Positions 27,179 to 36,158 of a DNA stretch of 64,000 nucleotides are shown here, in pieces. The notes under the pieces were generated by a model that was not told the DNA's origin, ran no database searches, and saw only the letters and a program-made list of their open reading frames with translations. Made by a program: the position numbers and the translations under genes. Where the stretch lies: NCBI RefSeq assembly GCF_001279005.1, contig NZ_LGCN01000196.1, forward strand, positions 219,082 through 283,081, in the 5' to 3' direction. Origin of the DNA: Streptomyces caelestis. Lineage in GTDB: Bacteria; Actinomycetota; Actinomycetes; Streptomycetales; Streptomycetaceae. The stretch's first letter is position 1, and every line of letters begins with the position of its first letter.

Positions 27179-28792
27179 GTGACCGTCACCGCAACCTCCG
27201 TCGGCGAGTCGGACCCGAAACCGCCGCAGACCGCGCCCCCGGCGCGGGGCAGGTGGCTCGTGCGCCTCCTCCCGGCCGCCGCAGCCGCGCTCTCGGGCCT
27301 GCTCCTCTACGTCAGCTTCCCGCCGCGCACCCTGTGGTGGCTGGCCGTGCCCGCCTTCGCCGTCTTCGGCCGGGTGCTGCGCGGCCGGAGCTGGAAGGCG
27401 GCGCTCGGTCTCGGCTACCTCTTCGGCCTCGGCTTCCTGCTGCCGCTGCTGGTGTGGACCGGGGTGGAGGTCGGTCCCGGCCCGTGGATCGCCCTCGTGG
27501 TGATCGAGGCGGTCTTCGTCGCGCTGGTCGGCGCGGGCGTCGCCGCGGTGTCGAAACTCCCCGGATGGCCGGTGTGGGCGGCGGCGCTGTGGATCGCCGG
27601 GGAGGCGGTGCGCGCGCGCGTGCCGTTCAGCGGCTTCCCCTGGGGCAAGGTCGCCTTCGGGCAGGCGGACGGTGTCTTCCTGCCGCTCGCCGCGCTCGGC
27701 GGCACTCCGGTGCTGGGCTTCGCCGTCGTGTTGTGCGGCTTCGGACTCCATGAGATCGTCAGGCTGGCCCTCCGGGCCCGGCGCACCGGAGGCCTGCGGC
27801 GGGCCGCGGCGGTCGTCGGCGCGCTGAGCGTCGTCGTGCCGCTGGTGGCGGCCCTCGCCGCCCGCTCGCTGGTCGGCGACAAGGCCGAGGCCGGCACCGT
27901 GACCGTCGCCGTCATCCAGGGCAATGTGCCCCGCCTCGGCCTGGACTTCAACTCCCAGCGGCGCGCGGTCCTCGATCACCACGCGCGGGAGACGGAGCGC
28001 CTGGCCGCCGACGTCGCGGCCGGCAGGGCCGAGCAGCCCGACATCGTGCTGTGGCCGGAGAACTCCTCCGACATCGACCCCTTCACCAACGCCGACGCGC
28101 GCGCCGTCATCGACAGGGCGGCCAAGGCCATCGGCGCGCCCGTCTCGGTCGGCGGCGTGGTCGACAGGGACGGCGAACTGCTCAACGAGCAGATCCTCTG
28201 GGACCCGGCGAAGGGCCCCGTCGACACCTACGACAAGCGGCAGATCCAGCCGTTCGGCGAGTACCTTCCGCTGCGCTCGCTGGTGGGGGCGATCAACGAG
28301 GAGTGGACGTCGATGGTCCGCCGGGACTTCAGCCGGGGCGGCGAGCCGGGCGTCTTCACCATGAACGGCGCCGGCGTCGGCCTGGTCACCTGCTACGAGG
28401 CCGCCTTCGACTGGGCGGTGCGCGACACGGTCACCGCCGGCGCCCAGCTGATCTCGGTGCCCAGCAACAACGCCACCTTCGGCCGCAGCGAGATGACCTA
28501 CCAGCAGCTCGCCATGTCCCGGGTCCGCGCCGTGGAGCACAGCCGCGCCGTCACCGTGCCGGTGACCAGCGGGGTCAGCGCGATCATCATGCCCGACGGG
28601 GAGATCACGCAGAGGACCGGCATGTTCGTCGCCGACTCGCTGGTGCGGGAGGTGCCGCTGCGCACCTCGCAGACCCCCGCCACCCGCCTCGGCGTCCTCC
28701 CGGAGGCCGCCCTCGTGCTGGTCGCCGCGGGCGCACTGGGCTGGGCCGTCGCCGCCGGGGTGCGCGGGCGACGCGCCGGTGACGTGCGGTAG
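27179..28792 (+). CDS. lnt: Apolipoprotein N-acyltransferase
   Basis: 537 residues. Integral membrane enzyme that adds the third acyl chain to lipoproteins. Six or so N-terminal helices (about 20-230) lead to a nitrilase-like catalytic domain (about 240-505). The triad is visible: Glu in VLWPENSSDIDP near 292, Lys in YDKRQIQPFGEYLPL near 352 and Cys in GLVTCYEAAFDW near 404. A final helix lies at about 512-528. Streptomycetes often carry two Lnt homologues, and this may be either. GTG start with an adjacent -10 box. Confidence 0.92.
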   Translation: MTVTATSVGESDPKPPQTAPPARGRWLVRLLPAAAAALSGLLLYVSFPPRTLWWLAVPAFAVFGRVLRGRSWKAALGLGYLFGLGFLLPLLVWTGVEVGPGPWIALVVIEAVFVALVGAGVAAVSKLPGWPVWAAALWIAGEAVRARVPFSGFPWGKVAFGQADGVFLPLAALGGTPVLGFAVVLCGFGLHEIVRLALRARRTGGLRRAAAVVGALSVVVPLVAALAARSLVGDKAEAGTVTVAVIQGNVPRLGLDFNSQRRAVLDHHARETERLAADVAAGRAEQPDIVLWPENSSDIDPFTNADARAVIDRAAKAIGAPVSVGGVVDRDGELLNEQILWDPAKGPVDTYDKRQIQPFGEYLPLRSLVGAINEEWTSMVRRDFSRGGEPGVFTMNGAGVGLVTCYEAAFDWAVRDTVTAGAQLISVPSNNATFGRSEMTYQQLAMSRVRAVEHSRAVTVPVTSGVSAIIMPDGEITQRTGMFVADSLVREVPLRTSQTPATRLGVLPEAALVLVAAGALGWAVAAGVRGRRAGDVR

Positions 28793-28844
28793 TACGTCCG
28801 CCGCACGTTCCCTGAAGCGAGGGAGAGGGCCCCGACCGGCCGGT

Positions 28845-28850
28845 TAGGGT
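28845..28850 (+). promoter_or_regulatory. -10 box TAGGGT at Nudix start
   Basis: TAGGGT lies 7 bases before the ATG at 28858, same arrangement as upstream of the next gene. Confidence 0.4.
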
Positions 28851-28857
28851 CGGGGAC

Positions 28858-29337
28858 ATGGCTATCCCTGACTTCATCCGCACCCTGCGCGCCTCCGCCG
28901 GTCATCAACTGCTCTGGCTTCCCGGGGTCACCGCGCTCGTCTTCGACGACGAGGGCAGGGTTCTGCTGAACCGCCGGACCGACACCCGCAAGTGGTCGGT
29001 GATCGGCGGCATCCCCGATCCCGGGGAGCAGCCCGCGGCCTGCGCCGTACGGGAGGTCGAGGAGGAGACCGCGGTGCGCTGTGCCGTCGAGCGGGTCGTC
29101 CTGGTCCAGGCGCTGGACCCGGTGACGTACGGCAATGGCGACGTCTGCCAGTACATGGACATCACCTTCCGCTGCCGTGCCCTCGGCGGCGAGGCGCGGG
29201 TCAACGACGACGAGTCGCTGGACGTCGGCTGGTTCGCCGTGGACGCGCTGCCTGAGCTCGACGAGTTCGCGCACCTCCGGATCAAGCAGGCCATGTCCGA
29301 CGCACCCACATGGTTCGACCCCACTGGGCTTGGCTGA
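28858..29337 (+). CDS. Nudix hydrolase
   Basis: 159 residues. The Nudix box is intact: GGIPDPGEQPAACAVREVEE, then ETA, matching Gx5Ex7REUxEExGU near residues 48-70. The enzyme hydrolyses a nucleoside diphosphate linked to another moiety with Mg2+; the exact substrate cannot be predicted. The N-terminal MAIPDFIRTLRASAGHQLLW helix and LVFDDEGRVLLNRRTD strand follow the common actinobacterial subfamily. Stands alone between lnt and bdhA. Confidence 0.92.
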   Translation: MAIPDFIRTLRASAGHQLLWLPGVTALVFDDEGRVLLNRRTDTRKWSVIGGIPDPGEQPAACAVREVEEETAVRCAVERVVLVQALDPVTYGNGDVCQYMDITFRCRALGGEARVNDDESLDVGWFAVDALPELDEFAHLRIKQAMSDAPTWFDPTGLG

Positions 29338-29379
29338 ACTGTAGGGCCTGACCACATGGGGCGGCATACGGGTGCTGCC

Positions 29380-29385
29380 TAGGGT
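29380..29385 (+). promoter_or_regulatory. -10 box TAGGGT at hydroxybutyrate dehydrogenase start
   Basis: TAGGGT ends 6 bases before the ATG at 29392, with no ribosome site between; likely leaderless. Confidence 0.45.
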
Positions 29386-29391
29386 CGAGAC

Positions 29392-30192
29392 ATGACCGCG
29401 CCCCGTGCCCTTCCGGCCCTCCACGCCACCCCGCTCGACCTCGGTGGCCGTACCGCCCTCGTCACCGGCGCCGCCGGCGGCATCGGCCGCGCCTGTGCGC
29501 TGCGGCTCGCGGCCGCCGGGGCCGAGGTCAGAGCCGTCGACCGGGACGCCGCGGGCCTGGAGACGCTCGCCGAGGCGGTCTCGGACCTCGGGGGCGTCGT
29601 CGAGCCGCACGTCCTCGACCTCACCGACCTGGACGCCGCCGAACGCGCCGCCGCGGGTGCCGACGTGCTGGTCAACAACGCCGGGCTGCAGCTGGTCCGC
29701 CCCATCGAGGAGTTCCCGCCCGACGCCTTCCACACGGTGCTCACCGTGATGCTGGAGGCGCCCTTCCGGCTCATCCGGGGCGCCCTGCCCCATATGTACG
29801 GCCAGGGATGGGGCCGCATCGTCAATGTGTCCTCGGTCCATGGACTGCGCGCCTCGGCCTATAAGTCCGCCTATGTGGCCGCCAAACACGGTTTGGAGGG
29901 ACTGTCCAAGACCACCGCTCTCGAAGGCGCGCCCCATGGCGTCACCTCCAACTGTGTGAACCCCGCCTATGTGCGCACCCCGCTGGTCGAGAAGCAGATC
30001 GCCGACCAGGCCCGGTCCCACGGCATCCCCGAGGAACGCGTCCTGTCCGAGGTGATGCTGCGGGACAGCGCCGTCCGGCGGCTCATCGAGCCGGAGGAGG
30101 TCGCCGAGGCGGTGGCCTACCTCTGCGGCCCGCGGGCGTCCTTCGTGACCGGCACCTCACTGGTCCTGGACGGCGGCTGGACCGCGCACTGA
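29392..30192 (+). CDS. bdhA: 3-hydroxybutyrate dehydrogenase (short-chain dehydrogenase)
   Basis: 266 residues. NAD-binding TGAAGGIGRACALRLAAAG (about 25-43), NNAG at about 98, catalytic Ser in VNVSSVHGLRAS near 145, and the YxxxK in YVAAKHGLEG near 160. The late segment VTSNCVNPAYVRTPLVEKQI is characteristic of 3-hydroxybutyrate dehydrogenases, which convert D-3-hydroxybutyrate to acetoacetate with NAD+. The neighbouring PucR-like regulator and MHS transporter could take up and sense an organic acid, but the link is by position only. Confidence 0.87.
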   Translation: MTAPRALPALHATPLDLGGRTALVTGAAGGIGRACALRLAAAGAEVRAVDRDAAGLETLAEAVSDLGGVVEPHVLDLTDLDAAERAAAGADVLVNNAGLQLVRPIEEFPPDAFHTVLTVMLEAPFRLIRGALPHMYGQGWGRIVNVSSVHGLRASAYKSAYVAAKHGLEGLSKTTALEGAPHGVTSNCVNPAYVRTPLVEKQIADQARSHGIPEERVLSEVMLRDSAVRRLIEPEEVAEAVAYLCGPRASFVTGTSLVLDGGWTAH

Positions 30193-30197
30193 GGCAT

Positions 30198-30234
30198 CGG
30201 CCGTCAGCGGCCGGCCGTCGGCCGACGGGGTTTT
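30198..30234 (+). terminator. Possible terminator after bdhA
   Basis: Overlapping inverted repeats around CCGTCGGCCGACGG (30215-30228) are followed by GGGGTTTT, six to forty bases after the bdhA stop. The stem is short but the T-run is there. Confidence 0.4.
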
Positions 30235-30261
30235 CCACAGGCCTGACGGGGCGGCCGGGGG

Positions 30262-32268
30262 ATGAGGAATCCTGTGAGCATGTCCCGTGATCACGTGCAG
30301 TCCGCCGAGCGTCCCGCCCCCGTGGCCGGAGCGCCGGACCGGGCGCATCCCGACGCCGGCCCCGCCACCGGCGGCGCCGAGACGCCGTTCCTGGAGCTGC
30401 TGGCCCGCGGGGCCTCCGCCGAGGCGTACGAGCAGCCGGTGCTGCTCGCCCGCGCCGAGGGACTGTCCACCGAGCGGATCACCGCCCTCCAGCGGGCCAA
30501 GGTGCTCGCCCTGCGGGTGCGTGCGGAGCTGGAGGGCCGCCGTCGCCGGGAGGCCGAGCTGTCCGCCCTCTTCGAGACCGCCCACGACCTCGCCGGACTG
30601 CGCGACCTGGACGCCGTGCTCCGGGCGATCGTGCAGCGCGCCCGCTCCCTGCTCGGCACCGACGTCGCCTACCTCAGCCTGAACGACCCGGCCAGGGGCG
30701 ACACCTACATGCGGGTCACCGAGGGCTCGGTCGCCGCCCGCTTCCAGCAGCTGCGCCTCGGCATGGGGGAGGGGCTCGGCGGCCTCGTCGCCCAGACCGC
30801 CCGCCCCTACGTCACCGACGACTACTTCCGCGACGACCGCTTCCGGCACACCCACAGCATCGACACCGGCGTACGGGACGAGGGGCTCGTCGCGATCCTC
30901 GGCGTGCCCCTGATGCTGGGGCACCACGTCATCGGCGTCCTGTTCGCCGCGGACCGGCGCGCCCGGGTCTTCGAGCGGGAGCAGACCGCCCTGCTGGGTT
31001 CCTTCGCCGCCCTCGCGGCGGCCGCCATCGACACCGCCAACCTGCTCGCCGAGACCCGCTCGGCCCTCGCCGGCCTGGAGCGCGCCAACGAGATCATCAA
31101 GGACCGCAGCGCGGTCATCGAGCGCGCCTCGGACGTCCACGACCGGCTGGCCGAGCTGGTCCTGCGCGGGGGCGGGGTGCACGACGTGGCCGCCGCCGTC
31201 TCCCAGGTCCTGGACGGCACGGTGGAGTTCGCCGAGGCCACCGCGGCACCCGCCCCGGCCCTCGAGTCCTCGCGGGCCGAAGGCCACGCGGTACGGCACC
31301 GGGACGACTGGATCGCCGCCGTGGTCGCAGGCGACGAACTCCTCGGCGCGCTCGTCCTGCGCGGCCACCCCGGCCTCGACCCCGTCGACCAGCGCACGCT
31401 GGAACGCGCGGCCATGGTCACCTCGCTGCTGCTGCTCGCCCGCCGCTCCGCCGCCGAGGCCGAACAGCGCGTCCGCGGCGAGCTGCTCGACGACCTGCTC
31501 GACGCCCGCGACCGGGACCCGCGCCTGCTGCGCGAGCGCGCCGCCCGGCTGCACGCCGACCTCGACGCCACCCACGCCGTGCTCGCCGCCCGGCTGGAGG
31601 GCTCCGCCGCCGACGCCGACGAGGAGGCGGACGCCCGCAGACGGCTGTGGGCCGCGGCCTCCCACCTCGCGGCCACCCGACAGGGCCTCGCCGCCGCACG
31701 TGACGGCGGCACCGTCCTGCTGCTGCCCCTCGCCCCCGGCGACACCGCCGCCGACCTGGCCCGGCGCACCGCCCGGCACCTGGGCACGGCCGTCCACGCA
31801 CCGGTCACCGTCGGCGCCTCCGCCCCGGTCGAACCCCTCACCGCCCGCCCCGACACCGTGGCGGCGGCCTACGCGGAGGCCCGGCGCTGCCTCGACGCCC
31901 TCCGCCTCCTCGGCCGCTCCGGCGACGGCTCGGCCGCCGAGGACTTCGGCTTCCTGGGGCTGCTGCTGGCCGGCGAGCGGGACATCGCCGGCTTCGTCGG
32001 CCGCACCATCGGCCAGGTCGTCGCGTACGACGAACGGCGCGGCACCGAACTGCTGCGCACCCTCGACGCCTACTTCGCCTGCGGCATGAGCCCCGCCCGC
32101 ACCAAGGACGAGCTCCACGTCCACGTCAACACGGTCGCCCAGCGGCTGGAACGCGTCGGCCGCCTCCTCGGCGACGACTGGCAGAGCCCGGCCCGGGCCC
32201 TGGAGATCCAGCTCGCCCTGCGCCTGCACCGCCTGGCGGCGGGCACTCCGCCCTCCGCGCGGCACTGA
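30262..32268 (+). CDS. GAF-domain PucR/CdaR-like transcriptional regulator
   Basis: 668 residues. A GAF domain (about 105-260, opening ETAHDLAGLRDLDAVLRAIV) is followed by a helical stretch and a C-terminal PucR-type HTH (about 595-655). The HTH reads LDAYFACGMSPARTKDELHV then HVNTVAQRLERVGRLL. Such proteins sense a small molecule and control nearby catabolic genes. Start uncertain: ATG at 30262, or GTG at 30274 with a better-spaced GAGGAAT. It lies between bdhA and a convergent MHS transporter, which could be targets. Confidence 0.85.
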   Translation: MRNPVSMSRDHVQSAERPAPVAGAPDRAHPDAGPATGGAETPFLELLARGASAEAYEQPVLLARAEGLSTERITALQRAKVLALRVRAELEGRRRREAELSALFETAHDLAGLRDLDAVLRAIVQRARSLLGTDVAYLSLNDPARGDTYMRVTEGSVAARFQQLRLGMGEGLGGLVAQTARPYVTDDYFRDDRFRHTHSIDTGVRDEGLVAILGVPLMLGHHVIGVLFAADRRARVFEREQTALLGSFAALAAAAIDTANLLAETRSALAGLERANEIIKDRSAVIERASDVHDRLAELVLRGGGVHDVAAAVSQVLDGTVEFAEATAAPAPALESSRAEGHAVRHRDDWIAAVVAGDELLGALVLRGHPGLDPVDQRTLERAAMVTSLLLLARRSAAEAEQRVRGELLDDLLDARDRDPRLLRERAARLHADLDATHAVLAARLEGSAADADEEADARRRLWAAASHLAATRQGLAAARDGGTVLLLPLAPGDTAADLARRTARHLGTAVHAPVTVGASAPVEPLTARPDTVAAAYAEARRCLDALRLLGRSGDGSAAEDFGFLGLLLAGERDIAGFVGRTIGQVVAYDERRGTELLRTLDAYFACGMSPARTKDELHVHVNTVAQRLERVGRLLGDDWQSPARALEIQLALRLHRLAAGTPPSARH

Positions 32269-32294
32269 CCCCGTACGCCGGGGAGCGTACGGGG
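32269..32294. terminator. Bidirectional terminator between PucR-like gene and transporter
   Basis: CCCCGTACGC and GCGTACGGGG form a perfect 10-bp stem with a 6-base loop directly after the stop of the rightward gene and 17 bases beyond the end of the leftward transporter gene. Confidence 0.7.
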
Positions 32295-32310
32295 CCGGCG
32301 CCGCGCCGGA

Positions 32311-33699
32311 TCAGACGGGGCGCGCGTCCCGGGAGGCCGGGGCCGCCTCGACGGGCCCTCCCGGGTCACCCGACGGGGCCACGTCCGCCAGGTCACGGTG
32401 GCGGGTCTCCTTGGCCGCCGCCACGGCGACGACCGTCAGCAGGCTCGCCGCGATGACGTACAGGGCGATCGGGGTGGAGCTGCCGTGGTCCGCGAGCAGC
32501 GCGGTGGCGATCAGCGGCGCCGGCGCGCCCGCCGCGACGGAGGCGAACTGGGCGCCGATGGAGGCGCCGGAGTAGCGCATCCGGGTCGCGAACATCTCCG
32601 AGAAGAAGGCGGCCTGCGGCGCGTACATCGCCCCGTGCAGCACCAGACCCACGGTCACCGCCAGCAGCAGGCTGCCGAAACCGCCGGTGTCGATGAGAGC
32701 GAAGAACGGGAACATCCACAGCCCCACCCCGACCGCGCCGATCAGGTACACCGGACGTCGGCCGAGCCGGTCCGACAGCGCGCCCCAGGCCGGGATGACG
32801 GCGAAGTGGATCGCCGAGGCGACGAGCACCGCGTTGAGCGCGGTCTGCTTCGAAACCCCCGCGGAAGTGGTCGCGTACACGAGGATGAACGCGGTGATCA
32901 CGTAGTAGCTGATGTTCTCCGCCATGCGCGCCCCCATCGCCACCAGCACGTCACGCCAGTGGTGCCGCAGGACCGCCACGACCGGCATCCGCTCCGTGCC
33001 GGCGTCCGCCTTGCGGGCCTCGGCCCGCTCCAGCGCCTGCTTGAACACCGGCGATTCGTCGACGGAGAGACGAATCCACAAGCCGACGATCACCAGCACC
33101 CCGGACAGCAGGAACGGGATCCGCCAGCCCCAGGCCCCGAACGCGGAGTCCGACAGCACGGCGGTCAGCAGCGACAGCACACCGGTCGCCAGCAACTGCC
33201 CCGCCGGGGCGCCGGTCTGCGGCCACGAGGCCCAGAACCCGCGCCGCCGGGCGTCCCCGTGCTCGGACACCAGCAGCACGGCGCCGCCCCACTCACCGCC
33301 GAGGGCGAACCCCTGGACCAGCCGCAGCACGGTGAGCAGCACGGGCGCGGCGCTGCCGATGGTCGCGTGCGTGGGCAGCAACCCGATCGCGAACGTCGCC
33401 CCGCCCATCATCAGCAGGCTCAGCACCAGCAGCTTCTTGCGCCCGAGCCGGTCCCCGTAGTGCCCGAAGACCAGCGCGCCGAGTGGCCGCGCGGCGAACC
33501 CGACGGCGTAGGTGAGGAACGACAGCAGTGTGCCGACGAGCGGGTCGGAGTCCGGGAAGAACAGCTTGTTGAAGACGAGCGCGGCGGCGGAGCCGTAGAG
33601 GAAGAAGTCGTACCACTCGATGGTGGTGCCGATGAGGGACGCGGCGACGATGCGCTTGAGGTTGTTCGGGGCCGGTGGAGCGGTTGCGGGCGACGACAT
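32311..33699 (-). CDS. MHS-family MFS transporter (metabolite:H+ symporter)
   Basis: 462 residues, twelve predicted helices. It opens RIVAASLIGTTIEWYDFFLY (about 15-34), the signature of the ShiA/ProP/KgtP group. Then come the loop 2-3 motif GHYGDRLGRKKLLVLSLL near 82, GFALGGEWGGAVLLVSEHGD near 128 and SDRLGRRPVYLIGAVG in the second half. Substrates of this group are organic acids, shikimate or betaines. ATG at 33699 with AGGAAGTGG upstream; longer frames lack homology. Convergent with the PucR-like regulator. Confidence 0.92.
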   Translation of the reverse strand: MSSPATAPPAPNNLKRIVAASLIGTTIEWYDFFLYGSAAALVFNKLFFPDSDPLVGTLLSFLTYAVGFAARPLGALVFGHYGDRLGRKKLLVLSLLMMGGATFAIGLLPTHATIGSAAPVLLTVLRLVQGFALGGEWGGAVLLVSEHGDARRRGFWASWPQTGAPAGQLLATGVLSLLTAVLSDSAFGAWGWRIPFLLSGVLVIVGLWIRLSVDESPVFKQALERAEARKADAGTERMPVVAVLRHHWRDVLVAMGARMAENISYYVITAFILVYATTSAGVSKQTALNAVLVASAIHFAVIPAWGALSDRLGRRPVYLIGAVGVGLWMFPFFALIDTGGFGSLLLAVTVGLVLHGAMYAPQAAFFSEMFATRMRYSGASIGAQFASVAAGAPAPLIATALLADHGSSTPIALYVIAASLLTVVAVAAAKETRHRDLADVAPSGDPGGPVEAAPASRDARPV

Positions 33700-34210
33700 C
33701 GGCACCACTTCCTGGGGTGTGACGGGGACGTTTGCGTGTCGCCACACCGATCCGCAGGTCAGGCGCACATGTGGCGGGGCAACATAGTTCGAGGGCCGGC
33801 TATGCGCGCGGCCACCATGCCGACTCATGGAAAGGCGTCTCAAGGGACCGGTGGTGGTCGAGACGAGTGCCGTCCGGGACGTGTGGTTCAGGGTGATGTG
33901 ACGGTGCCGTGCTGACTCCCGTGCTGGTTTGGTGCTGACTAAAATCCCACGTCATCACCCGTCCTCACCTGGGCCTTGACCCCTGATTCTGGCAGCGCAC
34001 CTTTCCTGCCATGCGCTCGTTCAGTACCGTGCCGTTCGTGATGCTCGAGGACTGGGTGATGCAGGACCCAACGGCGACCGAACCTGATGCTGTCGGGCCT
34101 GATCCCGGATCCCGGCTGTGAGCCGGCGCGATGGGTGTGGTCGCTGTGCGACTGGGCCGACGTCGATCCGTTGACGGTTGTCGGCTCGGCGTAGCGGTGG
34201 GGTAGGGCGG
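33700..34210. other. Gene-free stretch at edge of accessory region
   Basis: About 510 bases with no convincing gene. It holds a direct repeat GTGCTGACT at 33909-33917 and 33932-33940, 23 bases apart, followed by TAAAATCCCACG, which is AT-rich for this genome. Coding order and gene integrity change here, so it may be a boundary of inserted DNA; no integrase or tRNA is seen. Confidence 0.4.
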
Positions 34211-35101
34211 TCAGGACCCGGTGTCGGCTCGTTCCTGAGCGGTGGATGCCCAGGACGCGAGCAGCACGAGGGCGTCGTGGTCGGGGTGTCTGGTTCGGCG
34301 CTGTAGGTGCTCAGGGTGAGACCGGGGTGGGCGGGCAGTTCCATGGCGTCGAAGTCGAGGGTGATCTCGCCGATGGCCGGGTGGCGGAAGGCTTTGCGGC
34401 CCGTGTGGTGGAGGCGCACGTTGTGCCTGGCCCAGGCGGTGCGGAACTCGTCGCTGCGGATGACGAGTTCGCCGATCAGGCCGGTCAGATCAGTGTCGCC
34501 TGGGGCGTGACCGGCTTCGGTGCGCAGCAGCGAGACGGTGGTGTTGACCGAGGCGTCCCAGTCGGGGAAGAAGCCGCGGCTGGTGGCGTCGAGGAACTGG
34601 AAGCGGGCGATATTCACCGGGGTAAGGGCCGCGGTCGTGAACAGGGGAGCGTACAGGGCGCGACCGAGGTCGTTGACGGCGAGGATGTCGAGACGGCCAT
34701 TGCGGATGAAGGCCGGTGAGCCGGTCATGGACTGCAGGACCCGCCTGAGGCTGGCGGGGGCAGTGTCCTTGGTCCGGCGAGCGGTGCGGCGGGCCGGGCG
34801 CCGGCGCTGGGCGCCGGCGCTGGGCGGCGGCCAGGTCGTGCAAGTGGGAGCGTTCGGCGTCGCCGAGACGGAGGGCGCGGCAGAGCGCGTCGAGGACTTC
34901 CTCCGAGGCGCCGGCGAGCCGGCCGCGCTCCAGGCGGACGTAGTAGTCGACGCTGACACCGGCGAGCACGGCGACTTCCTCGCGGCGCAGTCCTGGGGCC
35001 CTGCGGTTGCCGTTCCCGAAGGCGGGCAGGCCGGCCTGCTGCGGAGCGATCTTGGCGCGGCGGGTGGCGAGGAACTCTCGGATCTCGCGGGCGGTGTCCA
35101 T
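34211..35101 (-). pseudogene. XRE regulator with MmyB-like ligand domain, broken by 13-bp duplication
   Basis: The N-terminal part (from ATG 35101) is a good XRE helix-turn-helix: REIREFLATRRAKIAPQQAG and LRREEVAVLAGVSVDYYVRL. After AAAQRRRP it enters a wrong frame because CGCCGGCGCTGGG is present twice in tandem (34799-34824). Deleting one copy joins it exactly to RRTKDTAPASLRRVLQSMTG and the MmyB-like ligand domain (FIRNGRLDILAVNDLGRALY ... FDAMELPAHPGLTLSTYSAE). A second frame change near 34280 separates the last DHDALVLLASWASTAQERAD and its stop at 34211. It is divergent from a cupin/aldo-keto reductase cassette, which it would normally control. Confidence 0.78.
34799..34824. repeat. 13-bp perfect tandem duplication that shifts frame
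   Basis: CGCCGGCGCTGGG occurs twice back to back at 34799-34811 and 34812-34824. The 13-base insertion shifts the reading frame of the XRE gene; one copy restores it. Confidence 0.9.
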
Positions 35102-35324
35102 GACGTCCAGGTGAGGAGCAGTGGAGCGCGGCTGGGAGGTTCTGCCGGTACCTGGAACGACAGAACCTTCCGCGCGCCTTTGAGCTGCGGTTTCCTCGAT
35201 GGTGGCAGCGGATGCAGCCCCGGGCCCCGAAGGCGGGCACCCTCTGCGGATACCTGTCGGCCCCGGTGACCGACGGTGTTCAACACCGCGCCCTCATGTT
35301 CGTACCATTGCAAGGAGTCACCTC

Positions 35325-35647
35325 ATGGCACAGCAGTCCGCGCCTCAGGAGCTGGCCGGCATTGCACCGAAGCTCGTCGAGCTCACCAACGAAGTCCTGT
35401 TCCAGGAGACGTGTGGGAGCGCCCCGGGCTCTCCCCGCGGGACCGCAGCCTGGTCACGGTCAGTGTGCCGGCCTCCCTCTACCGTAGCGAGCAGCTGCCG
35501 TACCACCCGGGTGTAGCCCTGGACGACGGGCTCACCGTGGAAGAGCTGTCCGAGGCGATCACGCACCTGGTGTTCTACGCCGGATGGCCCGACGCCATGA
35601 CTGCGGTCACCCTGTTGAAGAAGATCGCGGACGAGCGCTCCGTCTGA
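35325..35647 (+). pseudogene. Carboxymuconolactone decarboxylase family gene with frameshift
   Basis: The ATG at 35325 (CAAGGAGTCACC upstream) gives MAQQSAPQELAGIAPKLVEL and TNEVLF. The remainder, GDVWERPGLSPRDRSLVTVS, YRSEQLPYHPGVALDDGLT and HLVFYAGWPDAMTAVTLLKK, is in another frame; the switch is at about 35404. Together they make a normal CMD-family protein of about 105 residues, an AhpD-like fold. Homologues usually sit with cupin and aldo/keto reductase genes as here. The two genes downstream are intact and could be translated independently. Confidence 0.75.
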
Positions 35648-35723
35648 TCCTCGGCGCCAGCGGTAAACCGGCCCCGCATGATCAGTGGGGCGTAAGAACC
35701 ACAGCAAAGGAGCAAGGCACAAC

Positions 35724-36158
35724 ATGGCCGGCAACGGATTCGACCAGATCTTCCCGCTCGGCGAGAAGAACGACGCCTACGCGCAGTACTTCATCGGCCA
35801 GAGCTACCTGGCCCCGCTTGCCTCGGGCAGTGTCCCCGTCAGCAACGTCTCCTTCGAGCCGAGCTGTCGCAACAACTGGCACATCCACCACGGCACGGAC
35901 GGCGGCGGTGACCAGATTCTGCTGTGCACGGCGGGCAGCGGCTGGTACCAGGCCGAGGGCGAGGACCCCATCAGCATGGAGCCGGGAACGGTGATCCGCG
36001 TCCCGGCAGGCACGAAGCACTGGCACGGCGCGAAGGCCGACGCCTGGTTCTCCCACCTCGCCTTCATCACCCCGGGTGAAGGCGTCAGCAACGAATGGCT
36101 CGAGCCCGTCACCGACGAGGTGTACGGCAAGCTGCCGAAGAACGGATCGAACGCATGA
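35724..36158 (+). CDS. Cupin-domain protein
   Basis: 144 residues, one cupin barrel. Metal-binding motifs are visible: NNWHIHHGTDGGGDQILLC near 51-70 and PAGTKHWHGAKADAWFSHLA near 95-114. This group often forms a partner of carboxymuconolactone decarboxylase and is annotated as cupin in redox cassettes; no activity can be stated. ATG at 35724 with AAAGGAGC upstream. Its stop overlaps the next ATG (ATGA), so it is translationally coupled to the aldo/keto reductase. Confidence 0.88.
   Translation: MAGNGFDQIFPLGEKNDAYAQYFIGQSYLAPLASGSVPVSNVSFEPSCRNNWHIHHGTDGGGDQILLCTAGSGWYQAEGEDPISMEPGTVIRVPAGTKHWHGAKADAWFSHLAFITPGEGVSNEWLEPVTDEVYGKLPKNGSNA

Noticed and set aside
33901..33960. GTGCTGACT direct repeats as an attachment site
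   Set aside because: No integrase, no tRNA end and no matching copy at the far side of the accessory region could be found by eye, so only the repeat itself is reported.
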